A stretch of 64,000 nucleotides of DNA from positions 8,511,842 through 8,575,841 of the forward strand of contig NC_051090.1 of NCBI RefSeq assembly GCF_901709675.1. The letters run 5' to 3'. Under the pieces are notes generated by a model that saw nothing but the letters and a program-made list of their open reading frames with translations, did not search any database and had not been told where the DNA came from. The stretch comes from Syngnathus acus (lineage: Eukaryota; Chordata; Actinopteri; Syngnathiformes; Syngnathidae). This document shows, in pieces, positions 52,579-64,000 of the stretch (position 1 is its first letter; each line of letters begins with the position of its first letter). Made by a program: the position numbers and the translations under genes.

Positions 52579-55500
52579 ATGGGGGACATTTTAGCCACTG
52601 AAGCCAATCTGCTTGGGATGATCATGGAGGTATAAATCAATCAATCAATCTGATGGAATAAGTCAATTTGTTGTGTCCACATTAATCAAAATATGTCATT
52701 GATCCCTATTGCTTGTTTATTTTACCTACCATAGTACCTCAAGGTTGAACAGTTTGATACCACAGTAAACAGTTTTGACATGGAGTGCAAAAGTAAAGGA
52801 AAACTTGTGTCCAAACCTCAAGGAAATGCGCTGAGAGACGTAAAGACTCACATCGTCCAGGTAAATCGTAAAACTGATGCATTATACTTGGTTAGTAGAA
52901 TCTGTAAAATGACAAGTTTAACAGCTTTGTTTTGGATCTAGAGTACATGGCTAATTTGATTGTATATTTCAGATGTCTTACTGATTTCTCTTCTAATCCC
53001 ATCTGTGTGCAGAAAGATCTCCTCGGTTCTTTCGATGATGGAGCCCATAAGGTGTTTTTTCAGTTGTGGGAAGAAAATATTGATACTGGTCTAGTTTGCA
53101 CCGATACTGAGGCCCAAAAGCTGGAGTTCTATCTTTATATCCATTTTACCATCTACCCACTGAGAAGCCATTCTGAAAGACAAGTATGTATTTTGTATTT
53201 ATACTGTTGGATCAAGTATCAACTGCTCAACATGTCCACTACACATGTTGCAGTAGAGCAATTACAGCCAGTATAGTATTTATTTATTGTTGTTACTTTA
53301 ATGAATATCAAGATGCATTTTACGAGCAAATTATGCAGAAATCCACGTGATTCCAAAGGCATCCACTTCCTTTTTATTTAAAAGCCATGTAGCACATACA
53401 GTCCAAAGTTACTTTCCAAAACGGTGGCCACTGGAGGGCGTGTGCGCTGCTGCTTGGTCGGTCCTCTCATCATCAGCAAGCAAAATACTAGAAATAACTC
53501 ATTTGCGTGACACAGGTCTGCTCCCTCAAAACAAGCTTTGTAATGGTTACTGATCAAGAGACACATTTATAATACTAAAAATAATGTGTAGTATTTTTTG
53601 TGTGCTTTAAATTGGTCTTTCACCTAAAAGTCATTGGAATCTTGGCATGACATAACAGATTCTATCATCTACAGGACCAGGCGGAGTTTGAAGAGAGAAT
53701 TTCTTATTTCAAAATATACTTGGAGACATGTGGAAGAGCACTGAGTCAAACCACCGAGTTTCTGCCTTATTATGCTTTGCCTTACGTGTCCAACCCCACC
53801 AATCATCCCTTCTTCAAGGATCTCTTTCAGGTTGTCTATTAAATTAATTTATTTTATGTTTGTAATGATTATTTGTCAGGGGAACATTTTCAATCAGCTA
53901 TTATCTTTTCTAGGAAACCTGGGTACCAAAGTTGAAGAATAAACTTCAAGAGTTTTTGTCCATGACTATGAAGCCTCCAAACTGCCCGAGACTGCTAACA
54001 TTATATGTATCCTTTGCTGCAAATTAAAATAAGAAATCACGTAGTTAATGTACCTAATGCTTGACAATTCAAGGTCCATGAACATTAATTATCACTTAAC
54101 AGAAGAACCCGTCCTAATCTGGTCATTTCATGTCACACCAACATTCCCTGGGTGATTTGTATGAAAAAATATAGCTACAAAAGGAACCTAAAAATATCAA
54201 TAGTTGAAATATTAATGTAATGTGTAACGTAACTATAATCACTCCATACAACATAACCCAAACCACCATTAAGCTCATCTTACGCATATAATAGTTTCTT
54301 ATGCAAACACTCACACAGCTGACGTGTCAAATGCTTATATATATACACACACATTGAAAAGACTGCTGCTTGGAAAACCTCTATTTGTCTTACAAGTTAA
54401 GTGTAAGAGGTCCACTCTAAAGTGTATGTAAAGTCATGCATGACAGCTGTATTGGTCCATCAAAGGGTGGTGGTCAATGCAAATGTAAAAAGAAAACGAA
54501 GTGCATCCCTCCCTACAAAACAAACTTATATTAATCACATATTGACACTAGTTTGCCGTCACACTATAAAATGAATTGTCATAATCCTGTACAAACTGTC
54601 TAAGTGAGGCCAGTGGCAGCTTCCAACAGGATATAGGACCTTCTATGACTCACATCATGTATTCTTTACGCACCGTTCTGTGACGTTCAGAGAAATGGAT
54701 ACACATTAGAAATGTTGAATGAGTGTGATGACGTGTTCTTTAACAGATGGTATGCAGAAGGAGGGTGGAAAAAGCTCAAAAGGTAAATGATGCTTAGTAT
54801 GTGATTAGTGACTACCTTGTCAATTTCAAATGTATTAACATTAGACTAACATTGGAAATCCCTTGTTGCATCATTGTAAACGGGGCCCCCTCTCTTTTTC
54901 CACAGAAGCTCTGCAGCAACTCGAGGTGCAGCTGCTTGAGTCAGAGCGCCGTGCCACCTCCTTCATGCGCAAGTTCAACAAGATGCAAGCAGACTACTAC
55001 CAGCTCATTGGCATCACAGCTGAGCTGGTTGACACCTTGAAGGCCTCCATCAGTGGAAAAAATGTAGTGCTGTTTGCAAATTCAAATATGTCCACAACAT
55101 AAATTTAATACTGGCTTTGTATTCAAAGTGACAAGTTGTGGAAAATGCAGTTTTCATGGCTGTTTAAAAAACGATTATACAATGATGTGCTACTGTCACC
55201 TACTGTAGTGGATGTGCGATTACAGTTAGAAATACAAAAATGACATTTACTTATATTTATACTTATATTATTTATAGAATGTGGCCTCCTGTGTTTTTGC
55301 AGATATCGGCCGAGTACCTGCAAAGTGTGTGTGCTCGCCTGTTCGGCAGGCAGATAAGGCAGAGCACAGTGCAGATGACTGACCTTACCAGGCCTGGCAC
55401 TGTGAGTAGAACAACTTTTTTACAATTTAATTGATCTGGTTTGTTGGGGGTTCTGATGAGAGTCACGTAAAAGTGGACTTGAGGGTAAAAAAAAAAAAAA

Positions 55501-58500
55501 AAATCAATGCATTAAATATGATTTGCAGGCAATTATAACGTGTAGTGATTTTGATTGTGATGCAAAATAACGAGTATAGCTGCTCAATTCCGACACGAAC
55601 GATGTTCTATCTCTTAAAGGTAGACTTTATTTTTTGAACTGAAAAACCTTTCTTTTTGTGTTTGTACGTGTGTGTGACACTTTTGTCCTCAAAAGGGATA
55701 TTACTCTCTGAGTCCCTATGATGATGTAAGTTTCTCATACTTTCATCTGTATTTCACTTCTCTTGCTGAGTTCTTCCGCCGTTGCTGTTTTGCTCTTTTG
55801 CTCTCGTCATCGTGTCCTCTTCCACAGAAAAGCCACATTGTACTTTGCGGATGTTCCAATGTTAACACCATGATTAACCATTATGGACGGTTTGTTTTGT
55901 CTCTTTGCTTGCGTTTTACATGCTGGAGAAAACTCGTAGCAGAGCTGTCGGTGAAGTCAATAACATGAACAATAAATGGCTTTACAAGATAGTAAAGGTT
56001 ACTTGACAGAATAGCCAGCACTTATGTAAACCTTGGGTTATGTGTTAAAATGTCATTTGAGACCAAGCTCAGATCTCAACAATATGAAAGCGTAATACAT
56101 AATATTCGTTATGTACTAAATGACGTTTCTCAGACTTGTTTCAGACTGTTACCAAGATGACATTTATTTACATACATAAAACATGGCCATACTATTCAAT
56201 TCATGGTCGTGGTTGCGCTTTTACTATTAACTCCAACAATCCTATCCGACTTGTCTCTGCATTGGGTATCTTTCCAAACAGAAATATAAATTTGGGATTT
56301 GAGCATGTGCCCACACGCATGATAAGCATGTCAATGCAACGCTTACTAATGATTGAAACTCACGTTTGTCTAACAATTGAAATAAAAACGTGATACAAGA
56401 TGTTTTTTTGTTTTTTTTAGGCTTCCTCAATACTTCAAGCATCCATTGCACCATAGTAAGTGTTTTGGTCTTCTACACTTGCGGTTCTTTTGAACATCCT
56501 GATAATGAAATTTATTTTGGATGTCTTTTCTGACAATCCTCAGTAGACATAAGGATGTGCCAATGCTGCCATCTCTGGATTATGTGAAACTGAAAAAGGA
56601 CCTGCTTGAAGGATCAGACCGTCTAAAGTCACTTTTGCTTCAGGCGCTGCGCTGGGTTTGTACATTATACAATTAATGGTTAAAAAAAAAAATTCGAGCA
56701 CTGCTTTTGTAAGAGTGTTGTTTCCTGACCACTTATCCTGATCCTCTCAATCTGTCGATCGATTTTAGAGACTTACTCGCTCACTTCCTGGTGAACAGAG
56801 GGACACTGCGCTTCAAGCTTACATAACCAATGATCTATTGGAACAGTACAGTACCAAGCAGGTGGAGCCCTTTGAATATTTCCTTTTGTGTTTTACTACT
56901 TTATTATGAAATGTTGAACAATTGTGAAACTTCAACAATCCTGGTAAAGTAAAAATGGTACATATCTAGCAATTAGTTCCAGGTTTGATTATTTTTCTTT
57001 CCTGCAGTGGCTCCTTGCCAAGTCCTAATTGCATTTTTTGAATATGGATTTCATCTCAAGGCATCTAATGAAAATCAGACTGCACATTCTTTCTCGATAG
57101 GAAACTGTGCTTCAGTTACTGACTTCAAAGAACGAAATGGTGAGGCAGTACATGGCTCGTCTCATCAATACGTTTTCCTCCTTTGTAGACGGTAAGTGTG
57201 TCACATAAGAGTTTGGTATGGTCGTAGGCATGATTCAGGGATTGAAATAACAACAGAGGTGGTTTAGAAGGCAAGCCTTTCAACATTGGTTGACATTTTC
57301 ATTTGTGCTTTGTTGTAGAATAGTTAAAGCGATGGTATTGATGTTTTATCATAATTTCTCAATCATAGAATAAGACCAAGGACAGCAAATAAGCAGCTTT
57401 AAAGTAAAAAGTGACCTTAGAGACTGACAAATATGACAAATGTATTTTACAGGTCGAGTTTACCTCTCCCAAATCCCATCACTTCTAAAACTCCTGATGC
57501 AAACACTCAGGGAGGAGAAGGACTCCTTGACCAGAGAGAATGTGCTGGTGGCTCTGCAGAAACTCAGCCTCATGTAAGTGTGAGTTTGTAACACCCTACC
57601 GCATCAAAAACAAAGTCTCAATCAGCCATTTTTCAGCAGTCAATGCATAAATATGTGATGTCATTTTAGCCACTTTGATCGCTGCATTTGTTTTATTAGG
57701 AGGAGCCAGCAGACAGTCATGATTGAAGATGATCTGATTGGCTGGCTGGTGGATGAATTGGATGACTCGGACTGTCTGAGCGATTACACTCTGGAGTATT
57801 CTGCATCTCTTCTCATGAACTTGTGCTTGCGAACAAAAGGTACATGAAGAAGAAACATGAAGAAGTGAGATTGTAGTGTCACGTGTATATATATTTAGAA
57901 ATATTCAACTAGCGCATAATGTGAAGTCCTGTGTTTGTGTACATTTCTAAGATGGCTGTCTTTGTACAGGAAAAATGAAGTGTGCAGAAAATGCCAAACA
58001 TGTGCTCAGTGTACTAACTAACCTCCTCGGACATGACAACCACGAGGTGATACATTAGGTCTCATTGAAAACTGTGTGTGCATGTGTGTATTTATGACAG
58101 TAAGATGTTTCCAACACACAAACTGAATGCAATTATTCTTTGTGTGCAAATCTGTTGATTTTGCAAATGGAGACACATCTGTGTTGTTTTCTCTAGATTC
58201 CTACATATGTGAATGGAGCCCTGTACAGCATCCTGAGTATCCCCTCCGTGAGACAGGAAGCAAAAGAAATGGTGAGATAGTACTGAAGATGTCTTCACCC
58301 TTCTACAGGATGCTGACTTAGCCTTTCTCTTTGCTTGAAATGTCTCAGCACACCCAGCAGATGTTCAGTCTTTGAAGATGTTTGCACTTGCATTGTGTTT
58401 TTTTTATACTTGTTGCTCGGGTCAGATTGATAATGTGTGTTTTGCTCAAATGCGTTAAGAGTGTGGAGGAGATCCTCTGTTGCTTCTGCAAGGAGGATAA

Positions 58501-61500
58501 TCCAGTTCTTCACAGACAGATTGGCTGTATAATTAAGCAGCTCAACTCAGGTCAGTGAATGTACTCATGCACTACTTTAAAAAATAAATAATGAATCATT
58601 GCAATGTAACACAATCACATTTCTGGGATATCAACTTCTCCAATTTGGAAGCGACACTGAATTTGAATTTCACTTGCTATTGTGCAAATCAAAGTGGAAA
58701 TGAGAGGCAGTAAAACTCCCAAAACTCCCAAATCAACTTGAAATATTCCATTCATTAATATCTAGATTTTGTTATTCAGACCCCTCGCTGCGTTAGTTGA
58801 ACATATGATTGAATTTGAGAATTTTCTTCATTAAATACATAAATGCTGTGTTCCATCCAGTGGATACAGATGGACCAGAATTAGACGATGACGATGACGA
58901 GGATGAGGATGACTATGACGTAAGGCTGATGTTAATACTTTACTGCATCTGTTTTCACAAGTCTGTTCTGTCGTCTTCGTAACATTTACAGCAGATTTTA
59001 TTTTTCAGATTTCAGTGATAAAAGCAGCCATAGCAATAATAACTTTCTACCCACTATGCATGTGTCTTAGGTAATCAAACGCCCCCACCTAGATAAATGT
59101 TAATGAAAGGTTTTGTGCGTACACATTGTAAAGGAAACTAATTTTATTATTAGAACTGCTCAGTGAAAGGTTGTCAGGGAGATTTTTATTGTTACAAAAT
59201 GCAGATTAGAAAACAGCAGATGTTATACTTAGGTGCTGCGTGGTTTGTGTTGTGACAGGAAGATGTAATCGAATCGGACCAAGATAAAGATGAAGTCCTT
59301 CAGGCAAAGCCCAGTGAGCTGTCTGGCGAAGGTCTGCTCACTACAGAGTACCTGGGTGTAAGTGCAAAACATACACACACACACCCAGAGGTTCTCTCAT
59401 CTTCTAAATGAATGGACAAATTCCAAGATTTTGTTGAACAGTGTTATTCTTTTCACAGTGTTTTTGTTCATAAGATGTGGGAATTTCTTTCTTGGAATTG
59501 CCGAGTAATTATTTTAAAAAATAAAGTCTGCCATGCTAATTTTCCTGGGTTTTGATTGGGCAGATTATTACCAACCTACCCAAAGTGAAGAAGAAGTCGA
59601 GCCCGCAGCACCAACCAAGCATAGATGAGCCTCTACAGCGACCGGTGACCCCAAGCTCCCATCGTAAAACAAATGTTGTGTAAGTGAAACAACAAAATAT
59701 GCATGCTGTGTTGAGTTTTACTCTTTCTTTTATTACTTGTTATCGGACCTTGTGCGTTTATGCAACCGTATTGTGCAGTGAATAAGATAACAATGAAATT
59801 AAAGCCTGTTTGCTTCTGTGGGCTCCGGTTGAGGTATGAAATAAAGAATTGTTTTTTCAAATCGCAATTTTAGGTCAGCACTTATGCTGCTCTTACTTCT
59901 ACGAGACTGCCTTATTAATACTTATGCATGAGTGCAGACACACTTGCAGCTCAAGACAAAAAGAACATGACAATCAACGATTATTGCATTTTATCTGGAC
60001 CTCCTTACAATCTGATCTGTGTTTATGTCCCATGAATAGGAATAACTATCCAGGTATCCAGGGTGGCATCATTGACCGAGAAGTGGAATCCCCTCACCTT
60101 GGACACAGGAGCGAGAAGGCAAACTCCCCTCTTCCCAAGAGCGATTCTCGACCTCACACGAGCTCTGGCAATCGCCCACACACGGCCGATTCCCTGCATC
60201 AAAGCCTGGGTGGGTAGAACATTGCAAATACGCTTAAACTAATATGACAGCAGTTTCAGTACTGTGAGTTGATGGGGAAAACAGCCAGTCGGCTTCCTGA
60301 CTACTGTCATGGTGCATTTCATTTTGTAACATCATTGCATTTACCGTTTTTCACAAACATTCAGACTTGGAGTCCGGCCGGCAAGTCAAGGCTTCTGACG
60401 TTGAGCACTCCTATGAGGTGCGAGTCCGAAAAGGAGCCCTCAGAGAGAAACACAATGGACATTTTGCAAGGTAATCTGACACAAAAGTGCAAGTCACAGA
60501 CTATTTATAATATTTTAAGATATTTTGGGGTTGAAACTTTTTCTTTCTATTGTATTCTATTTTAACTATCTGATCTATTAAGAGAGCTACAAATAAGTCT
60601 TCCCTTCTTAGAGGGAGACTTAAGACTCATTACTAACTACTTGCAATTACTCTGGCTGAAAGAGATAAGTTGTAAGACAATGAACGGTCTGTTCAAGTTC
60701 CATACTTTTAACTTCCAGACTAAGTATATGAGTTGGTGATGTGGCTTCATGTTACAGTATTATTTCCTTCCTGTATCTGTTTGAACAGCCATGAAATTGG
60801 GACTGTCTGTACATTCCTTAGTCCAACCAATGCTTGCTTGCCTCACCTTTTCTTCTGGACAAAATTGAACCAACTGGCAGGCAAATTTGCTCAACACTAC
60901 ATTAAATCAGTTTTAAGGACTTTTTTAAACTTCTATTACAACTACTGCTACACTACATCTTTCTAAACCCGTGCTATTGCTGAAACCAATATTATATAGT
61001 AACAAGAGTTTGCGGTATGATCTACCCACTGATGGCTACCTCTAAAATATCAGTAATCAACTCTGGTATGAAGAAGCAGAGGTTTTAAAATGAATGAATG
61101 CTCTCACATGTCAAGATCAAAGGTCATGTACAAGGTGAGCTTTGTGCCCACGAAGCAACTCGTCAAATAGGAGAAGGATAAAGGATCTCACCAACCCAGC
61201 GAAAGTGGCTTCAATTAAAACTGATGTTGTAAAGTGACTCGATAACATTGTCAGGAGATGACTCAGCAATTGTAGCCCAGTTCACGTTGCTTATTTTACG
61301 TATATACCAGTAGTGGACAAACTAAGTGACCAACCAAACCTGTACATATTATTTCTCATCTTTCTTGTCAACAGTGGAGATTCAATAAAAGGGTTCACAA
61401 GCAGGCCTAGGTTACCACGGACTCCTGACTCAGGAGACATTCTGAGAAACACTGCATTTAGTCTGGCGCCCAAATTTTCTCAGGCTGAACCCCAGCAGTG

Positions 61501-62373
61501 CAACCGGTGCTCCACAAGCTCCACGAGCGGAGGGAAACAACAAAGTAGAGGTAAGCATTTATTCATTTAGTGTAATCATAAATAAATGTCACAACGCTTA
61601 TACAGTAACTGTAGCTGTAGTGTCTTATGTTTTGGCCGTAACCTCATCCATCAATCATGCATCCAAGCATAAGTGTGTTTGTGAGGTTCTGGCATTTGTC
61701 ATACATCAATGAAGTCATACGGAAGTCACTTAATCGAACCTTTGAGGCAAATAAGCAGAAGCACATGACACAACAAAGAGAGTAAGTGGACATTTATTCT
61801 GCGCTTCCATTGCTTTTATCCTCAACTTGTCTGCTATCAGTCCTATTAGTTTACACGAGTACAGTTTCTGCTGCTCATTGGGTTTTATTATCAGTAATAT
61901 CTGCAGCTTGCTAGTTTCCTGGTGTAGCAGCTGCATGTTGAGGCACATACCCCTTTAGGCTTATTTGCTACACAATAGACATGTGCCTTGCCCCGGCCGC
62001 CCACACTGCAAGTAAGCAAAGGATCATGGAAGAATGGAACGACCATGATTTCCACATTGTGTTAATAATACACTTGCACCATAGTGGCAAATTTCTGTAA
62101 TATTGAATTCATGTTTACAATTGAGTAAGCCCATTTTAGAAATAGCTTATTAGCCTGTGAGATTGTATACTTTAGAATCAGTCTACATTTTCGGGGGGGA
62201 AATTATGACACACCTTTACGACACAATCAAATCTCTTTGAGGGAAAAAAAAAGGTCCTGTCATTGTTTTACTTCATAAATGCCTTTGATCCATTTTCTGT
62301 ACCTCCCCCCTCCAAAGCTTCATCCCTCACCTCCCAGTCTCCCCCTTCAGGCAGCCAGTCAACACGGAGGTGA
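52579..62373 (+). CDS. armc9: LisH domain-containing protein ARMC9, 24 coding exons
   Basis: ARMC9 is a basal-body/ciliary protein that works with TOGARAM1 in ciliary stability; human mutations cause Joubert syndrome. Coding exons: 52579-52629, 52735-52860, 53013-53183, 53675-53830, 53914-54006, 54758-54782, 54906-55063, 55303-55401, 56421-56455, 56544-56655, 56769-56861, 57101-57191, 57453-57573, 57700-57839, 57970-58046, 58197-58271, 58460-58550, 58861-58919, 59259-59357, 59564-59679, 60040-60209, 60365-60470, 61375-61550, 62318-62373. Phases match throughout and total 2496 nt (831 residues plus TGA; the human protein is about 817). Layout: LisH-type helix pair about 8-40; coiled coil about 205-245 ([15 protein letters not shown]); [11 protein letters not shown] near 297; armadillo-like helices about 310-560; an acidic [10 protein letters not shown] run near 580; LTTEYLG near 620; then a low-complexity Ser/Pro-rich tail ending SGSQSTRR. 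An in-frame ATG eight codons upstream (52555) is possible, but MGDILA is the usual family start. The C-terminal exons are assigned by weak similarity plus phase. Confidence 0.95.
53427..53442 (+). promoter_or_regulatory. CTCF-like core motif in armc9 intron 3
   Basis: The plus strand reads GCCACTGGAGGGCGTG. A motif match only. Confidence 0.28.
54007..54757 (+). other. armc9: U12-type (minor spliceosome) intron of armc9
   Basis: The donor after ...LLTLY reads GTATCCTTT, the exact U12-type 5' splice-site consensus. Near the 3' end TTCTTTAAC (54736-54744) fits the U12 branch site, with the branch A 14 nt before the acceptor TATGCAG. Using this acceptor gives [17 protein letters not shown], aligning without gap to the human protein as I remember it. 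The other AG (TTAACAG, 54741-54747) would join a different frame (MVCRRRVEK) and lies too close to the branch site. Confidence 0.85.
54758..54782 (+). other. armc9: 25-nt armc9 microexon (coding exon 6)
   Basis: This short exon encodes KEGGKSSK plus one base. It is bounded by the U12-type acceptor TATGCAG and an ordinary donor G/GTAAAT, and continues in frame (phase 1) into AAGCTCTGCAG at 54906. It starts the linker that leads into the coiled coil. Confidence 0.82.
55696..55725 (+). other. armc9: Possible in-frame cassette microexon in armc9 intron 8
   Basis: A 30-nt segment sits between a T-rich acceptor (TTTTGTCCTCAAAAG) and a strong donor GAT/GTAAGT. It starts and ends in phase 0, as the flanking exons require, and would insert [10 protein letters not shown] between ...TRPGT and ASSILQ. 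The human protein as I recall it lacks this insertion. No transcript evidence is visible, so it may be a fish-specific cassette exon or chance. Confidence 0.4.
55828..55889 (+). other. armc9: Possible frame-shifting exon in armc9 intron 8
   Basis: A 62-nt open segment ([12 protein letters not shown]...) follows a strong acceptor CCTCTTCCACAG and ends at a weaker donor G/GTTTGT. Its length is not a multiple of three. Inclusion would shift the next exon and prevent the join to [10 protein letters not shown], so if spliced it would act as a poison exon. This is inference from splice signals alone. Confidence 0.28.
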
Positions 62374-63128
62374 AGAGGCCGCTGTCACCACGGCAAAGAT
62401 CTATCTCCCCCGGCACATCACACTTCCTGTAACATCATCCTTCCAGGTTTTGATCAGGGTCAGGGTAACGAGGGGAGGCGAAGGGGCTCGAACAATGCAA
62501 AGGATTGTGATCTTGCTTTTTTTTTTTCCCGGCTTCAGCACAGACATTTGTAACCCGATATGGGGTCAGACAATAATCACATCCCCCAGCCGGCCAACCC
62601 CGGTGCTCGTTGCGACCTCGTTTGGCCCTCAATTCTCTGCTCTGTCTTTCTTTCTCAACAAGGTCACTTGGCATACTCGAATATGCGGAACCTCCTGACA
62701 CTATGACAGAACTGATAAGTCTTAGTTTTAAAACTGGAGGGAAGCCCAATGTTCAGCCTACTGGTACTTTATAAGGGACCATGGCAAAACAAAGAGCTGT
62801 GACATTAATGGTAAATTGTTAGCCTTTGGTTTGATTGTGATATCCGGCGAACCTTTCTCTCCTACCACACCTGCACTTGGTCATGTGGGCATTTTGCAGC
62901 TTACATAAAGGAAAAAAAAATTCTTTATTTTATGATCACAAGTGAAACATTAGCTCTACCAGGAACTATTTGTTTAATTTTTCATCATATTTCCAACAAG
63001 GTATGAGGAAGTACTTGTCGTATAAATCACACTGGTTTAAAGTGCTGTGTCATGACCCAGAAAAAAATTCAATGTGTTTTCTGAATGAGTTAAGCATTTA
63101 TGCTGTCACAAAACAATGAATAGTTAAT

Positions 63129-63158
63129 AACTGATCTTTTTTTAAACAAAGATCAGTT
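63129..63158. repeat. Perfect 11-bp stem-loop downstream of the armc9 stop
   Basis: AACTGATCTTT, an 8-nt loop, then AAAGATCAGTT. It may lie within the armc9 3' UTR if the poly(A) site is near 63,750. Confidence 0.8.
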
Positions 63159-63726
63159 TGGTCAGCCAATGGCTGTTTTATGTACATTATGATATTGTAA
63201 TTGTAGCATGCTGTCAATCATTATTGCATCGCAACCATCAGAAATTTATGATCATAGAAATGGATTTCGCTCTATGTTCAGTGTGACCCTCACTAGTCTA
63301 AATACTGTTTTCAGATTAATGTTGCTTTTCTGTGAATTAAGCAGCAAAACAAATTCCATCACTGAAAATGACATCAGTTGCTCAGGGCTCAGGTAACCAA
63401 TCACAGCTCACCTGTTAACTATTTGGTCATGTGGCTATGAATGAATGTGTACGTATTAGTTGGTATTTGGGTCACAACAACCAGTCGCAACTTCATGAAT
63501 CTATTATCTATTGCATTATCAGATTAATTGCCATTTTGATTGACATCTTATTGGAAACTACACTGCTACTTTCTAGTTGTATGATCTTTTTAAATGTTTA
63601 TTTCTAGATCCGTGGCAATGTTTACGCAGCACCCCCCCTAAAAAAAATGAAATCCATTTGCACTGTTCAAACTCCAGTCATGTATATTTTTGTGGAACAC
63701 TTTTTTTATTGTCACTAAATAATAAT

Positions 63727-63732
63727 AATAAA
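63727..63732 (+). terminator. Candidate armc9 poly(A) signal
   Basis: AATAAA lies within an AAT run about 1.35 kb after the stop codon. I saw no earlier canonical hexamer on this strand. Sequence alone cannot prove use. Confidence 0.3.
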
Positions 63733-64000
63733 CAGCTTGAAATCCAACTTGTATCTGTCATTATCTATCCACTCATTTTTAATAATGTAAATATAATAAC
63801 CAGCAAAGTGATATTTAAATTATTATATTTGTAGATGAATACTTAGATTTTTATGAAGTGCGATATGGCTCGTTTTGGCTTTTCCCTGACTCACTTTTAG
63901 TCTCCTGAGGGATGACGCGTCCACTGATTCTCATTGAGGATGCTGCCAGCGAGAAGCAGCACAATGTGAGGAAACAAGTCGCACATGACACATTGACGCA

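Larger units (their letters stand above)
62374..64000. other. armc9: armc9 3' UTR and downstream sequence
   Basis: Follows the armc9 TGA. An open frame across 62279-62698 reads the last exon in another frame and is not supported by phase. The last 90 bases are more GC-balanced and open from an ATG at 63914 (MTRPLILIEDAASEK), but the window ends before this can be judged. Confidence 0.45.

Noticed and set aside
54748-54782. Alternative armc9 exon reading [12 protein letters not shown]
   Set aside because: It uses the AG lying four bases after the U12 branch site and gives a peptide that does not align with ARMC9. The acceptor at 54757 does.
62279-62698. 139-codon open frame over the last armc9 exon
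   Set aside because: It reads a different frame from the one fixed by the phase of the preceding exon, and its peptide looks like low-complexity Pro-rich noise.
63914-64000. Open frame MTRPLILIEDAASEK at the window edge
   Set aside because: It is truncated by the window end, has no recognised family, and no other signal supports a new gene.

Overview
This is eukaryotic, almost certainly teleost fish, genomic DNA. Genes are split by many short GT-AG introns. Transposable elements are of kinds usual in fish: hAT elements with 8-bp target duplications, a TA-flanked palindromic MITE, and L2-like LINE tails ending in GGAT repeats. There are also long TG microsatellites. I see no prokaryotic operon, CRISPR array, rRNA or tRNA. 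The exact species cannot be read from the window; the repeats suggest a percomorph.

The window has two parts. Positions 1 to about 44,500 are gene-poor. They hold AT-rich single-copy sequence, several transposon copies, microsatellites and short perfect inverted repeats. One isolated exon-like segment (12,738-12,882) has no recognised family. Nearly all open frames here are chance or repeat-derived.

Positions 44,500-62,400 are gene-dense, with three genes I could assemble exon by exon with all splice phases consistent. (1) A minus-strand MFSD8/CLN7-like major facilitator transporter has 11 coding exons and 501 codons plus stop. (2) A minus-strand polr2h, the RPABC3 subunit shared by RNA polymerases I, II and III, has 5 coding exons and 150 codons plus stop. 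(3) A plus-strand armc9 (LisH/armadillo ciliary protein) has 24 coding exons and 831 codons plus stop. polr2h and armc9 are head to head across a few hundred bases containing an ETS-type motif, so they probably share a bidirectional promoter. The three proteins act in unrelated places (lysosome-type membrane transport, transcription, ciliary base), so this is a chromosomal neighbourhood and not a pathway. Positions 62,374-64,000 are the armc9 3' UTR and downstream sequence.

The most notable observations are these: a textbook U12-type (minor spliceosome) intron in armc9 followed by a 25-nt microexon; two unassigned exon-like segments between armc9 exons 8 and 9, one frame-preserving and one frame-breaking; and a nested pair of hAT insertions in which both target-site duplications can still be read. 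I found no convincing evidence of a wholly new biological system.
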